From NCBI GenBank assembly GCA_949299135.1, contig CASFZG010000002.1:1-64000 (forward strand): a stretch of 64,000 nucleotides of DNA. Direction: 5' to 3'. Below, piece by piece: positions 41,810 through 50,561 of the stretch (positions within the stretch are counted from its first letter, which is position 1; every line of letters starts with the position of its first letter). Origin of the DNA: an uncultured Phascolarctobacterium sp. (GTDB lineage: Bacteria > Bacillota > Negativicutes > Acidaminococcales > Acidaminococcaceae). The notes beneath the pieces were generated by a model. It did no database searches. It saw only the letters and a program-made list of their open reading frames with translations, and was not told where the DNA came from. Both the position numbers and the translations under genes were made by a program.

Positions 41810-43956
41810 TGGAAAAATTATTGTTTGAAATTGGCACAGAAGAAATTCCGGCAAAGTTTATGCCCGGCATTTTAAAACAGCTTAAAGAGCTTGCCGCAGC
41901 CAAAATGCAGGAGCTGCGCATTCCGTTTGAAGATATTACCGTTTACGGCACTCCCCGCCGCATGGCGTTTATTGCAGGCGGCGTTGCGGAAACTCAGGCC
42001 GACGTTGTTGTCGAAGCCAAAGGGCCTTCCGTGCAGATTGCCTATGTAAGCGGCGCGCCGAGCAAAGCGGCACAGGGCTTTGCCCGCGGTCAGGGCGTTG
42101 ACGTTAACGATCTTGTTGTACGCGATAATTACGTTTACGCCGTTAAACATCTGGCAGGCCAGCCGGTTATTGACCTGCTGCCGGGCCTTTTGATGGACAT
42201 TTTAACTTCCCTTTCCTTCCCCAAAACCATGCGCTGGGCGGATTACGACTTCCGTTTTGTGCGTCCTATCCGCTGGATGGTGGCACTGTTCGGCGAGCAG
42301 GTTGTGCCGGTGGAAATCTGCGGCGTAATGAGCGGCAAATATTCCATGGGCCACCGCTTTATGCAGCAGTCTCTTAAAGACGCTGCCGAAAGCCAGGGGC
42401 TTATCAGCGCCGCGCTGACCAAAATGGGCAACAAAGTTTATTCCGCTTTGGCGGGAGTTAAAGGCGCTGTGGAAATTCCGTCTGCCGGTGACTACAAAAA
42501 AGTTATGTACGATAATTTTGTAATGGTTGACCAGGACGAACGCCGCGCGCTGATTTTGCAGCAGATTAAGGATTTGGCTGCGCAGAACGGCGGCGAAGCC
42601 GAGATTAACGAAGACCTTTTAGAAGAAGTAAACTACCTTGTTGAATGGCCGACCGCGCTGTGCGGCAAGTTTGAAGAAAAATTCCTGCGCCTGCCGAAAG
42701 AATGCATTATTACCCCGATGCGCGAGCACCAGAGATACTTCCCGGTGCTGGACGAGGACGGAAATTTGCTGAACAAGTTTATTACCGTGCGCAACGGCGG
42801 CAGCGAACACCTTGCCATTGTAACCCACGGCAACGAGCGCGTGCTGCGTGCGCGTTTGAGCGACGCCGAGTTCTTCTTTAACGAAGACCGCAAACAGAAA
42901 CTGGCAGACCGTCTGGAAAAACTGAAAACAGTTTCCTTCCAGGAAGGTTTGGGCAATATGTACGATAAGAGCGAGCGCCTTGTTAAAATGGCGGAAATGC
43001 TGCGTTATGCGGTTGAAGCACAGGTTGACGAGGACGCACTGCGCCGCACCGCGCTGCTTTGCAAAACAGACCTTGTTACCGGCATGGTAATTGAATTTAC
43101 CGAACTGCAGGGCGTAATGGGCCGCGAATATGCGCTGCTGGACGGCGAAAAACCGGAAGTTGCAGCCGGCATTTACGAACATTACCTGCCGCGCTTTGCA
43201 GGCGACGAGCTGCCGAAAACCGTTATCGGCCGCATTGTAGGCATCGGCGATAAACTGGACAACATCTGCGCAACCTTCAGCCGCGGGCTGGCGCCGACCG
43301 GTTCTCAGGACCCGTACGCGCTGCGCCGTCAGGCACTGGGCATTATCAACATCCTGCTGGACGCAAATTACCATATTTCGCTGGGCAAGGTTATTGCCGG
43401 CGCGCTGTATCTGCTGGACATCAAACCGGAAGAAACCGGCAAACTTGTACCGCAGATTCTGGACTTCTTTAAACAGCGTTTAAGAAACCTTTTGATGGAA
43501 CAGGGTATCCGTTACGACGTTATCGACGCCGTATTTGCTGATAAACGCTGCGACGACGTTGTGGAAATCGCAGCACGCTGCCAGGCACTGGCCGCTTATG
43601 TGGAAGCAGGCAGCGCTGAACCGCTGGTACAGGTTTCCGTGCGCGTAAGCAATCTGTGCAAAAAGATTGAAAAAGAAGTTGCCATCAGCGCAGGGCTGTT
43701 TAAACATGAAAGTGAAAGCGAACTGCAAAAGGTTGTGGCAGCAGTCAACAAAGAAATCATCCCCGAAATGGTGCTGTTTGATTACGCAGCCGTTTTGAAA
43801 GCTGCCGAAAAAGTTATCGAACCGGTTAACACCTTCTTTGATAACGTAATGGTTATGGACGAGGACGAAAACGTTAAACATAACCGTCTGGCGCTTTTGG
43901 ACGAAGTCCGCAGCGTAGTAAATGCCGTCGGCGATTTGAGTTTGCTGGTGCTGTAA
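41809..43956 (+). CDS. glyS: Glycyl-tRNA synthetase beta subunit
   Basis: A 715-residue beta subunit for tRNA-Gly recognition. LLFEIGTEEIPAKFMPGIL at the N-terminus and EVNYLVEWPTALCGKFEEKF in the middle are characteristic. An HD-like domain and a C-terminal anticodon-binding region follow. Its length is slightly longer than the 690 residues usual in Bacillota. TAATGG joins it to glyQ. Confidence 0.97.
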   Translation: MEKLLFEIGTEEIPAKFMPGILKQLKELAAAKMQELRIPFEDITVYGTPRRMAFIAGGVAETQADVVVEAKGPSVQIAYVSGAPSKAAQGFARGQGVDVNDLVVRDNYVYAVKHLAGQPVIDLLPGLLMDILTSLSFPKTMRWADYDFRFVRPIRWMVALFGEQVVPVEICGVMSGKYSMGHRFMQQSLKDAAESQGLISAALTKMGNKVYSALAGVKGAVEIPSAGDYKKVMYDNFVMVDQDERRALILQQIKDLAAQNGGEAEINEDLLEEVNYLVEWPTALCGKFEEKFLRLPKECIITPMREHQRYFPVLDEDGNLLNKFITVRNGGSEHLAIVTHGNERVLRARLSDAEFFFNEDRKQKLADRLEKLKTVSFQEGLGNMYDKSERLVKMAEMLRYAVEAQVDEDALRRTALLCKTDLVTGMVIEFTELQGVMGREYALLDGEKPEVAAGIYEHYLPRFAGDELPKTVIGRIVGIGDKLDNICATFSRGLAPTGSQDPYALRRQALGIINILLDANYHISLGKVIAGALYLLDIKPEETGKLVPQILDFFKQRLRNLLMEQGIRYDVIDAVFADKRCDDVVEIAARCQALAAYVEAGSAEPLVQVSVRVSNLCKKIEKEVAISAGLFKHESESELQKVVAAVNKEIIPEMVLFDYAAVLKAAEKVIEPVNTFFDNVMVMDEDENVKHNRLALLDEVRSVVNAVGDLSLLVL

Positions 43957-43997
43957 AAGTAGAAACGCCAAAACTTAATATTTAATTTGCATATAAC

Positions 43998-44036
43998 AAA
44001 ACTCCTGTTGGGCTTAAGTCTGACGGGAGTTTTTGC
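43998..44036 (+). terminator. Terminator of glyQS
   Basis: AAAACTCC / GGGAGTTTTT, with a partly paired interior, is followed by TTTTG. Confidence 0.85.
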
Positions 44037-44204
44037 TATTACAAACATTCGTTAAATTTTTGAGATATAATAAAATTTCAAATCAAAGCTTATTTATCTG
44101 CTAAATGCGAAAAATGAGCAGAAAATGATAAAAAGTAAAAATTAAATTTTTATGATATAATTTGATTAGTAAATTTAAATAAACGAATGAAAAGGAGCTT
44201 TAAT

Positions 44205-46241
44205 ATGATTACTTTTAATAAAGAAAAGTTAAAAGAATATATAGAAATGTATAAAGAAAATTTTGAGCGTGTAAACCAGGAAGAAATTTATAAATGGTGT
44301 TTTGTAAAAACTTTTCAGGATAATTGGAATATAGATGCACTTAATTTTAGAGGCATGTTTTCTATGGCTGTTGCTGATTCTGTAAAAACGCCATATAGCG
44401 GAAATAAAAAAGTAAAAAATAATATTTTACAAACTTTTCGCTACTATCCACGTCAGTTTATTCTTGCGGCAGCTGAAATAGAACCTGAAACAGTTAGAAA
44501 ATGGTTTAGAGAATTATTTGATGAAAGTAAAGATATTACGGTAAGAAATAAAACATTTCAAGAAGAAACACAAGAATTTTTTATAAAATATAAGTCAAAT
44601 TCAAAATTAAGCAGTTTTACTTATTCTTATCAACGAAATTTATCAGTCAGCAACTTTTTGTTTTTACGTTATCCGGACAAGTATTACATTTCCAAGTATA
44701 GTGTAATGAAAGATTGCAGCCAAATTTTAGGCGCTAATTGGATACCTAAAAATGCCGATTATGATAACATAGAAAAATGCCGTCAATTTTTTGATGAAAT
44801 CAATAAAGTCGTTTTAGAAGATACTGAATTATTGGCATTATCTAAAAAACGTTTGCAAAATGATTTATGCTATCCTGATGAAGAATTTAAAATTTTAACG
44901 CAGGATATAGTTTGGTTTATAGTTAATAAAGTGAAGAATATTGAAAATAATAATGAATGGTGGCCAGCTTTAAAAGAGTATGACCCTGGTATTAGTGTTA
45001 GTCAGTGGAGAAAATTATTTAATAATGAGAATGTTTTTACGAAAGAATCAAAAGATTTGATTTTGAAAATGTTAGATTTTCCTGATGGTATAACATGTAA
45101 ACAATTGGCAGCAGATTTTGGCGGAGAGCCTAATTATTATAATAATATGTCGTGGCAATTGGCAAAAAGAGTGCAACAAGTTACTAATTGCCCGATAATT
45201 AAAAGATTGGAAAATGATGGAAATAAATATTGGCCAATTCTTTATATAGGAAAGTATACTCAAAACAAAAAAGACGGGACATTTTTATGGAAACTTCGTG
45301 ATGAACTTCGTAAAGCTTTACTAAATACTCCTGAAAACGATGAAGTTGAAGCAGTAAAAAATAAAGAAGAAAATAATAAATATACAAAAGCAGATTTTCT
45401 TACCGATGTTTTTATGACGGAAGAAAATTACAATAAACTTGTTGCGTTGTTAAAATTTAAAAGGAACATAATTTTGCAGGGCGCACCGGGAGTAGGCAAA
45501 ACTTATGCTGCTAAGCGTCTCGCTTATTCACTTATCGGTGCGGAAGATAATAGTAAAGTTGCTATGGTGCAGTTCCATCAAAATTATTCATATGAAGATT
45601 TTGTAATGGGATACCGCCCAACGGAAAACGGTTTTGAACTGCGTAACGGTGTATTCTATGAATTTTGCCAAAAAGCCCGTAATGATTTAGAACATAATTA
45701 TTATTTTATTATTGATGAAATAAACCGTGGTAATTTAAGTGCAATTTTTGGTGAGCTGTTAATGCTTATCGAAAGCGATTACCGTAATAAGCCGGTAACA
45801 CTTGTTTATAAAAAAGATGAGCAATTCAGTGTACCGCCTAATGTTTACATTATCGGCATGATGAATACTGCTGACCGCAGTATAGCCATGATTGATTATG
45901 CGCTTCGCCGCCGATTCAGCTTTTTTACAATGAACCCCGGTTTTGATAGTGATGGATTTAAACGTATGCAGAGTGATATTGATAATTCTGTGTATAATGA
46001 TTTAATTGCTGAAATTAAAAGTTTAAATTCTGAAATTGCGCAGGATGATTCCCTGGGTGAAGGCTTCTGCATTGGCCACAGTTATTTTGTATATGATAAT
46101 AATTGCCGAACAGATGTAGAAGTATGGCTAAAAAATGTTGTGGAATACGATATTTTACCAATGCTAAATGAATATTGGTTTGACGAGAAAACCAAAGCTG
46201 ATAACTGGAAGAATAAGCTGATGGGTGTTTTTGATAAATGA
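44205..46241 (+). CDS. mcrB: McrB-like AAA+ GTPase subunit
   Basis: A 678-residue motor subunit of a McrBC-type modification-dependent restriction system. GAPGVGKTYAAKRLAY (about 426-441) is Walker A, YYFIIDEINRGNLSAIFGEL is Walker B, MMNTADRSIAMIDYALRRRF holds the NTxD GTP-specificity signature and sensor region. The N-terminal 400 residues are the target-recognition part and do not look like the E. coli DNA-binding domain. AAAGGAG is 7 bases before the ATG, and an extended -10 TGATATAAT lies at 44153-44161. It is much richer in A+T than flanking genes and overlaps mcrC by 4 bases. Confidence 0.92.
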   Translation: MITFNKEKLKEYIEMYKENFERVNQEEIYKWCFVKTFQDNWNIDALNFRGMFSMAVADSVKTPYSGNKKVKNNILQTFRYYPRQFILAAAEIEPETVRKWFRELFDESKDITVRNKTFQEETQEFFIKYKSNSKLSSFTYSYQRNLSVSNFLFLRYPDKYYISKYSVMKDCSQILGANWIPKNADYDNIEKCRQFFDEINKVVLEDTELLALSKKRLQNDLCYPDEEFKILTQDIVWFIVNKVKNIENNNEWWPALKEYDPGISVSQWRKLFNNENVFTKESKDLILKMLDFPDGITCKQLAADFGGEPNYYNNMSWQLAKRVQQVTNCPIIKRLENDGNKYWPILYIGKYTQNKKDGTFLWKLRDELRKALLNTPENDEVEAVKNKEENNKYTKADFLTDVFMTEENYNKLVALLKFKRNIILQGAPGVGKTYAAKRLAYSLIGAEDNSKVAMVQFHQNYSYEDFVMGYRPTENGFELRNGVFYEFCQKARNDLEHNYYFIIDEINRGNLSAIFGELLMLIESDYRNKPVTLVYKKDEQFSVPPNVYIIGMMNTADRSIAMIDYALRRRFSFFTMNPGFDSDGFKRMQSDIDNSVYNDLIAEIKSLNSEIAQDDSLGEGFCIGHSYFVYDNNCRTDVEVWLKNVVEYDILPMLNEYWFDEKTKADNWKNKLMGVFDK

Positions 46242-47281
46242 GTGCTGAGCAAAATATTTTAATAAAAAACATTTATTATATGCTGGCGTATGCCTATAAA
46301 GCTTTGCAGCAGGAAGGCTTTGAAAAAATAGGTGCTGAAAAATTCACAAATATCCATGATTTATTTGCTGCTGTCCTTGTAAGAGGAATTGAGCATCAGG
46401 TGAAGCAGGGCCTGACAAAAGAATATTTAAAACATCAGCGTTTGCGCAAAACTTTGCGTGGTAAAGTTGATATTATCGGCACTTTGCAGCAAATGTCAAA
46501 GCGGCAGAGAAATTTGAACTGTGAATACGAAGTATTGACAGAAGATAATTTACTAAACCGTATTTTAAAATCCGCGGTAGTTTTATTGTTTCATCACGGT
46601 GACGTAACACAGGAAAATAAAAAGGCTTTGAAAAAAGCACTGTTGTTTTTTAGTAATGTCAGTGACATCAATCCGCTTAATATAAACTGGTCGCTGTTAA
46701 GTTACCGTAAAGGCAATGCTTCGTATCAAATGTTAATTTATCTTTGCCGATTACTGTTTGAAGGTATGTTAATCAATAAAGATGGAAAGGTAAAACTGGC
46801 AAAATTTTTAGATGGGCAAAGGTTGTGCAATTTGTATGAAAAATTTGTGCTGGCATATTATCAGAAACATTATCCGGAATTAAATCCATCCGCACCAATG
46901 ATAGAGTGGGATTTAACAGGTAAGACGGATGAATTTTTGCCGAAGATGTATACGGATATTACTCTTGAGAACAGCAGCAAAATTTTAATTATCGACACAA
47001 AATGTTATTCCAGAATTTTGTCAGAGCAGTATGATAAAAAGAGTATTAATTCAGCAAATTTATATCAGATTTATGCTTATGTAAAAAATAAAGCTGCCAA
47101 AACAGATAAAGAAGTAAATGGCATGTTGTTGTATGCTAAAACGAAAGAACGTATAGTGCCTGATACTTTTTATGATATGCGTGACAATAAGATTTTTGTT
47201 CGTACTTTGGATTTGAATTGTGAGTTTGACAATATCAAAGTCCAGCTTGACAGAATAATAACTGAAAATTTTGGTGGGTAA
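46238..47281 (+). CDS. mcrC: McrC-like nuclease subunit
   Basis: A 347-residue partner of McrB. The N-terminal part (NILIKNIYYMLAYAYKAL, then LRGKVDIIGTLQQ) matches the McrC family. The PD-(D/E)xK nuclease core is visible as DITLENSSKILIIDTKCY (about 240-258). It cuts DNA after McrB translocation. It is co-transcribed with mcrB and ends at a terminator. Confidence 0.92.
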   Translation: MSAEQNILIKNIYYMLAYAYKALQQEGFEKIGAEKFTNIHDLFAAVLVRGIEHQVKQGLTKEYLKHQRLRKTLRGKVDIIGTLQQMSKRQRNLNCEYEVLTEDNLLNRILKSAVVLLFHHGDVTQENKKALKKALLFFSNVSDINPLNINWSLLSYRKGNASYQMLIYLCRLLFEGMLINKDGKVKLAKFLDGQRLCNLYEKFVLAYYQKHYPELNPSAPMIEWDLTGKTDEFLPKMYTDITLENSSKILIIDTKCYSRILSEQYDKKSINSANLYQIYAYVKNKAAKTDKEVNGMLLYAKTKERIVPDTFYDMRDNKIFVRTLDLNCEFDNIKVQLDRIITENFGG

Positions 47282-47285
47282 AAAT

Positions 47286-47320
47286 AGCAGAGCAGTTTAA
47301 AAAGCTGCTCTTTTTGTTTT
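47286..47320 (+). terminator. Terminator of mcrBC
   Basis: GAGCAG / CTGCTC with an A-rich loop is followed by TTTTTGTTTTT. Confidence 0.82.
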
Positions 47321-47345
47321 TGCGCGGGAAGCTTTGGTAACACTG

Positions 47346-47359
47346 CTACCGTACGGTAG
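47346..47359. promoter_or_regulatory. Perfect palindrome, candidate operator
   Basis: CTACCGTACGGTAG is a perfect 14-bp palindrome in the 456-base gap between mcrC and the SulP gene. It resembles a dimeric repressor site. The rest of the gap (47361-47737) shows only AT-rich sequence with weak repeats of GGTTAA, and no gene. Confidence 0.4.
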
Positions 47360-47737
47360 TAGTTTAGGGAACAAGGTAGATTATATATAATAATCTTTTA
47401 ATTAACTTAGAACAAGGTTTGAACGTAGATGGCAAAGAAAAGATAAAGAGAAAAAACAGGTAAAAAAGAGAAAAGAAAAGAAACTCTCATCCACATAAAC
47501 GGTTAACTGCGGATAAAATTAACCCGGCTTAAAAAATTATGCGCAAAAAATTTTGGCGGCGGTTAATTTTTTTATCACGGCGGCGTTTATATGGTTGTAA
47601 GGGATTAAGGCTTATAAAAAACTTTGCGTAAAATTTTATCGGCAAAGGTTTGTTTTGGGCGCTTCGCCTATGGTAAAATAAATACAGGCTGTTTTATAAT
47701 TTGCGTTTAAATTTGTTTGGCGAAGGGGTTGTTTGTG

Positions 47738-49360
47738 ATGATGATTGAGCGCTATAAGCGCGATTTGATTAGAGAGTTCCACAATTACGACAAAATGATG
47801 CTGATGAAGGATTTAATGGCGGGGCTGACGGTAACGGCGGTGGCTATTCCGCTGGCGCTGGCGTTTGGCGTTGGCAGCGGTGCAACGGCGGCTTCCGGTC
47901 TTGTTACGGCAATTATTGCCGGTGTAATTATCAGCGCACTGGGCGGAGCGTATTTTCAGATTTCCGGCCCGACGGGCGCGATGGCGGCGATTTTGATGTC
48001 CATCATTGCGCAGTACGATTTGCAGGGCGTGTTTGTGGCAACAGTGCTTGCAGGCATTATCCTCGTTATAGCCGGGGTGCTGCATCTGGGCAAGCTGATT
48101 TCGTTCATCCCGATGCCGGTTATCAGCGGCTTTACCTCCGGCATTGCCGTTATTATTGCCATGGGGCAGATTGATAATTTTTTTGGCGTTACCTCCGAAG
48201 GCAGCAGCGTAACGGAGAAGTTTTTAAGTTACTGGCAGCTTGGTTTTGAGCCGAATATGACGGCGGTGAGCATTGGCCTGTTTGTAATGCTGATGATGCT
48301 GCTGTTTCCGATGCGGTACAGCAAGTATATACCTTCTTCGCTGTTTGCCATTATTGTGGCGACGGCGGCCAATATTGCGCTGAACCTTGATGTGGCGGTG
48401 GTAGGAAACATACCGGCAACGCTTATTTTGGATGACCGCTTGGAGCTTGCTTCGCTGCTTGATTTCCGTACTGTTATCGGGCTTTTGGCGCCGGCCGTGA
48501 GTATTGCGGTGCTGGCGATGATTGAAAGCCTGTTGTGCGGCGCAACTGCTTCGCGTATGACCGGCGCAAGGCTCGACAGCAACCGTGAACTTCTGGCGCA
48601 GGGCATTGGCAACATCATAGTGCCGTTTTTTGGCGGCATTCCGGCAACGGCGGCTATTGCACGTACCAGTGTGGCGGTAAAATCTGGTGCGGTTACGCGC
48701 CTGACGGGCATCTTTCATGCGCTTGGCATTTTGCTTGCCATGTTTGTGCTGGCGCCGGTAATGAGCCAGATTCCGCTGGCGGCGCTGGCCGGTGTTTTGA
48801 TGGTGGTTTCATGGCGCATGAACGAATGGGTAACGATTAATTTTATTTTAAAAGGCAAGTTTAAAGGCGCTATTTTAAAATTTGTTGTTACCATGCTGAC
48901 GACCATTATAGTTGACTTGACAACCGCCATTATGATTGGTGTTATTATCGGGCTTGTTTTGCAGGCTGTGCGTTTTTCGCACCTGCGCATTACTTATGAC
49001 GAAATTGACCCGCAGCGTCTGCACGAAGAAATTGAGGATTTGCCGGATGACGGGCTGGTTTGCTACATTAACGGGCCGATTGTATTTGCCAATACGGAAC
49101 GCCTTGAGGAGATACCCAAAAAGGCAAAGCGTTACGGCTATGTGTATTTTTCAATGCGCGGCGTGCCGGATATAGACATCAGCGGCGTGCAGGAATTTGC
49201 CAAAATTGTGCAGGAAATGAAGGACGCCGGCAAAAAGATTTACCTTTGCAGTTTGCAGGATGAAGCAATGGAAATGCTCAAACGCGGAGGCGTGTACGAT
49301 ATGATTGGGCAGGACGCAGTTTACTGGAGCGTGGAACGTGCGCTTTTGCACCGTCACTGA
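47738..49360 (+). CDS. SulP-family anion transporter with STAS domain
   Basis: A 540-residue inner-membrane transporter. The family signature region AVAIPLALAFGVGSGATAAS and ISGPTGAMAAIL is followed by about 12-14 transmembrane segments. A cytoplasmic STAS domain (about 425-540; FSMRGVPDIDISGVQEFAKI) completes it. Substrates in the family are sulfate, bicarbonate and other anions, and the one here cannot be read from sequence. AAGGGGT lies 8 bases before the chosen ATG; a GTG just upstream is an alternative. Confidence 0.92.
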   Translation: MMIERYKRDLIREFHNYDKMMLMKDLMAGLTVTAVAIPLALAFGVGSGATAASGLVTAIIAGVIISALGGAYFQISGPTGAMAAILMSIIAQYDLQGVFVATVLAGIILVIAGVLHLGKLISFIPMPVISGFTSGIAVIIAMGQIDNFFGVTSEGSSVTEKFLSYWQLGFEPNMTAVSIGLFVMLMMLLFPMRYSKYIPSSLFAIIVATAANIALNLDVAVVGNIPATLILDDRLELASLLDFRTVIGLLAPAVSIAVLAMIESLLCGATASRMTGARLDSNRELLAQGIGNIIVPFFGGIPATAAIARTSVAVKSGAVTRLTGIFHALGILLAMFVLAPVMSQIPLAALAGVLMVVSWRMNEWVTINFILKGKFKGAILKFVVTMLTTIIVDLTTAIMIGVIIGLVLQAVRFSHLRITYDEIDPQRLHEEIEDLPDDGLVCYINGPIVFANTERLEEIPKKAKRYGYVYFSMRGVPDIDISGVQEFAKIVQEMKDAGKKIYLCSLQDEAMEMLKRGGVYDMIGQDAVYWSVERALLHRH

Positions 49361-49392
49361 CCGTTTTTACATAAATTGACGAAAGAGGCATA

Positions 49393-50019
49393 ATGATGAA
49401 AGATTTTTTACTGGTGGATTTTGAGTTTACAACCTATACAAAACCTGTAGGGCGCCCGCGCGGATTTTTTTCGGAAATTATTGAAATTGGCGCGGTAAGG
49501 CTTAAGGGTGAAGATTTTGCGGAAGCAGGGAAAATACAAAACTTTGTTAAACCGCATTTTTACCCCAAGCAGGCAAAAGACAGCATGGATTTTTGCATGA
49601 TTACCGAAAAGGATATGAAAAAAGGCATTGAATACCAGGAAATGGTGGCGAAGCTGGCGGGAATTTACGAAGCCGGGCAGACTTATTTTGTTGCCTGGGG
49701 CACGGAAGATTACAAAGTTTTAAACACCGGCTGCGAGCGCCATAAAATAGAAAACCCGGTTCAGTATGAAGATTACCTTGACCTTGCCGAAGCATACAAG
49801 CTGTGGAAGGGCGACGAGCTTACAACAGGGCTGAAACGCGCAACCGAGGAGCAGGAAGTTGACACGGCAGGTTTGTGGCATACTGCTTATGACGATGCTG
49901 CCAACACCGGCAAACTGCTTGTAAGAATGCTGGAAAAAGGCTGGACGCCCGAACTTTATTTTGAACAGAAAGCTGCGTATGATGCGGAAAAGGCAGAGCG
50001 CAGGCTGCACGGAAGGTAA
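49393..50019 (+). CDS. DEDDh 3'-5' exonuclease (DnaQ/KapD-like)
   Basis: A 208-residue exonuclease. Exo I is LVDFEFTTY with D and E, Exo II includes FVAWGTEDYKVL, and Exo III is HTAYDDAANTGKLL. Similar to the KapD and ERI1-like subgroup, which degrade RNA or DNA 3' ends. GAAAGAGG precedes the ATG; a second ATG is the next codon. Confidence 0.87.
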   Translation: MMKDFLLVDFEFTTYTKPVGRPRGFFSEIIEIGAVRLKGEDFAEAGKIQNFVKPHFYPKQAKDSMDFCMITEKDMKKGIEYQEMVAKLAGIYEAGQTYFVAWGTEDYKVLNTGCERHKIENPVQYEDYLDLAEAYKLWKGDELTTGLKRATEEQEVDTAGLWHTAYDDAANTGKLLVRMLEKGWTPELYFEQKAAYDAEKAERRLHGR

Positions 50020-50039
50020 ATTTAATAATAAAAAACAAC

Positions 50040-50069
50040 AAGCGCATCCGCTGTTAACGGGTGCGCTTA
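50040..50069 (-). terminator. Hairpin, terminator for minus-strand transcription
   Basis: AAGCGCATCCG / CGGGTGCGCTT has its T-rich tail on the minus strand, which suggests it ends a leftward transcript from the 50100-50400 toxin locus. It is also 21 bases after the exonuclease stop, so it may serve both. Confidence 0.5.
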
Positions 50070-50219
50070 AAGTATCTTTACAGGATTATATTTTTCTGTT
50101 AAACTATCTAGGCAAATGTGCTGCCATAACGGTAGGCGGTTAGCCCTCCCCGGAGGGACTGTGACCCTCCGTTGACATAGAAATCCGTAAAACGGAAATA
50201 CTATGCAGGAGGGGATAGC

Positions 50220-50315
50220 ATGGACGTTATTGAACTGTTAACCGTAATAGGTTATACAATAACAGTATTTTCTCTTGGCTATGCCCTCGGAAAAGACTAC
50301 GCTAAAAAACAGTAA
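50220..50315 (+). CDS. Small hydrophobic peptide, type I toxin-like
   Basis: A 31-residue peptide (MDVIELLTVIGYTITVFSLG then a short basic tail) with one transmembrane helix and the lysine-rich end seen in holin-like/TxpA-type toxins. An unusually strong AGGAGGGG lies 4 bases before the ATG. Upstream is a set of inverted repeats (CCTCC and GGAGG), and downstream two overlapping hairpins. Such peptides are usually held off by an antisense RNA. No antitoxin gene is visible, and the minus strand carries a terminator at 50040, so an antisense RNA is plausible. Confidence 0.6.
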   Translation: MDVIELLTVIGYTITVFSLGYALGKDYAKKQ

Positions 50316-50376
50316 CGGCCGCCATTAGCCTCGCAAACTTTGACGGTCGTTACTTATAACAACTTTTTATTATTTG

Positions 50377-50409
50377 CGGCTGACCGTCTATCGGCAGCCG
50401 TTTGTTTTT
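50377..50409 (+). terminator. Terminator after the toxin-like peptide
   Basis: CGGCTGACCG / CGGCAGCCG is followed by TTTGTTTTT. Its arm GACCGT can pair alternatively with ACGGTC at 50343. Confidence 0.78.
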
Positions 50410-50503
50410 CTATAATTATTATATCAAACATAACGCAAAAGTCAAAGTATGCTATAATTAAAATAAAAATCAGCGTAAAATTAGCCGCTGCTTACTGCAA
50501 AAA

Positions 50504-50533
50504 TTGCTGAAAAGGTTTAAATTATGGTATAAT
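50504..50533 (+). promoter_or_regulatory. Predicted miaB-mutSL promoter
   Basis: TTGCTG (50504-50509) and TATAAT (50528-50533) are 18 bases apart, 28 bases before the miaB start. Confidence 0.55.
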
Positions 50534-50561
50534 TTATTATTAGAGATTTTTGGAGGTAAGT

